A stretch of DNA of 64,000 bases, taken from NCBI GenBank assembly GCA_035048495.1, contig CM068552.1, forward strand, positions 26,848,154 through 26,912,153, written 5' to 3'. The stretch comes from Euptelea pleiosperma. Its lineage: Eukaryota; Streptophyta; Magnoliopsida; Ranunculales; Eupteleaceae. Position numbers and translations under genes: made by a program. Below are positions 63,290-64,000 of this stretch, one piece after another. How positions within the stretch are numbered: the stretch's first letter is position 1; each line of letters starts with the position of its first letter. A model generated the notes under the pieces. The model did not search any database. It was not told the origin of the DNA and was given only the letters and a program-made list of their open reading frames with translations.

Positions 63290-64000
63290 TTGTTTAATAC
63301 AATGACTATCACGCCCAGAATCCGACTGCCCAAACCCGACCTAAATGCTAGTGAGTCGGCCCATTTACTCAAAATCCAAGAGAATGAGTCAATATCAAAA
63401 TAGGGTCAAAGTTTGACTATTTTCAAAAAGTTAACAAAAGTCAACTGAATAGTCAAAATTCAGTATAGGGTATTGTGGGGGAAAAATCTCATCGGTCCTA
63501 CTCGCACGATCCCCGAGGATCTGGATTGATAGATAACGGATGAACTGCTCGGTGGGGTCGGCCTTACTTCCGATGATCCCGAGAGGATTGGGTCGTCTGA
63601 TGTCCCTTCCTGCCTGGATTGGTTCGTAGCTACTCTGGTCGCCAGGGTACCTGCAAATTATATTCCGACGCTCAAGTCAGTGAGAATTCAGATACTCTTG
63701 AACGAGCTCTTGATACCTGTTTATCTCTTTTTCTTGTATTTTTTCGGGTCCCTCTTTCACTCGATCTTCTTTCTTTTTATAGGACCCTCAACAAGGAGCG
63801 CATCGTTGTTGAGGAGCTTGCAACTGTTGTTTCTTGATAACGGTTTTCTGTTATATTTCTTGGTCTAAGGGGAACGTTTTGCCCGAGCGCTGTGCGAGTT
63901 GACGTTGTGAACGTCTAGGTCTCATGCCTGCCAATTTTGGGTGACAAGCCTTTTCTATTGGCTGGTTGGCCCCTGCAGTTGCTTCGATGTGGGGTATTTT
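63290..64000 (+). mobile_element. LTR-retrotransposon remnant at the window edge
   Basis: GGTCCTACTCGCACGATCC and GGTACCTGCAAATTATATTCCGACGCTCAAGTCAGTG resemble LTR sequence of plant retrotransposons. There is a TTTTTATAGGACC stretch and no recognisable protein domain. The element runs off the window, and neither terminus is certain. Confidence 0.4.

Overview
This is nuclear DNA of a flowering plant with a large, transposon-rich genome. The evidence is spliced genes with GT/AG introns, Ty1/copia elements primed by initiator tRNA-Met, plant-only families (plant mobile domain, TOPLESS, plant MULE and hAT transposases) and TTTAGGG-type repeats. No bacterial, organellar or CRISPR feature is present. 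The species cannot be fixed from the sequence.

Only one gene looks functional: a PHD-finger gene of the EHD3/At1g77250 type on the + strand. Its six exons lie between 28649 and 60238, all introns are phase 0, and the protein is 639 residues. Intron 1 is about 25.9 kb and is filled with mobile elements. Intron 3 (3.3 kb) holds LINE debris.

Layout. 1-1.2 kb: minus-strand remnants of a viroplasmin-like/RNase H1 N-terminal domain and a Myb/SANT-like transposon protein. 1.3-4.1 kb: decayed repeats. 4.1-6.8 kb: first of three 2.75-3.1 kb TG...CA elements with 5-bp target duplications, read as solo LTRs. 7.0-7.2 kb: a tiny Helitron derivative. 8.9-10.0 kb: MITE pieces, one tandemly duplicated. 10.03-15.92 kb: a hAT element (8-bp target duplication) hosting a 4.5-kb Helitron that captured TOPLESS WD40 exons. 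16.43-27.11 kb: a 10.7-kb Mutator-like element (9-bp target duplication) with a decayed MURA-type transposase on the minus strand, a plant mobile domain gene on the plus strand, a degenerate telomere-like array and an inserted solo LTR. 27.8-28.2 kb: a MITE just upstream of the PHD gene.

Inside PHD intron 1: a Harbinger-like element carrying a broken calcium-binding TPR gene (29.1-31.3 kb), a hAT transposase pseudogene (32.6-34.3 kb), a damaged copia element (35.5-39.5 kb), the third solo LTR (41.8-44.9 kb), a Ty3/gypsy integrase scrap (45.0-45.5 kb), a Mutator MITE (45.9-46.3 kb) and a full-length but degenerate copia element (47.5-53.1 kb). Downstream of the gene (61.0-64 kb) are three more Mutator-type elements with perfect 9-bp target duplications and an LTR-retrotransposon edge.

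The most interesting object is the 10.7-kb Mutator-like element that pairs a transposase with a plant mobile domain gene. A 952-bp deletion-type relative lies at 62.3-63.3 kb. Several MITE families with 9-bp target duplications suggest repeated Mutator-type activity here.
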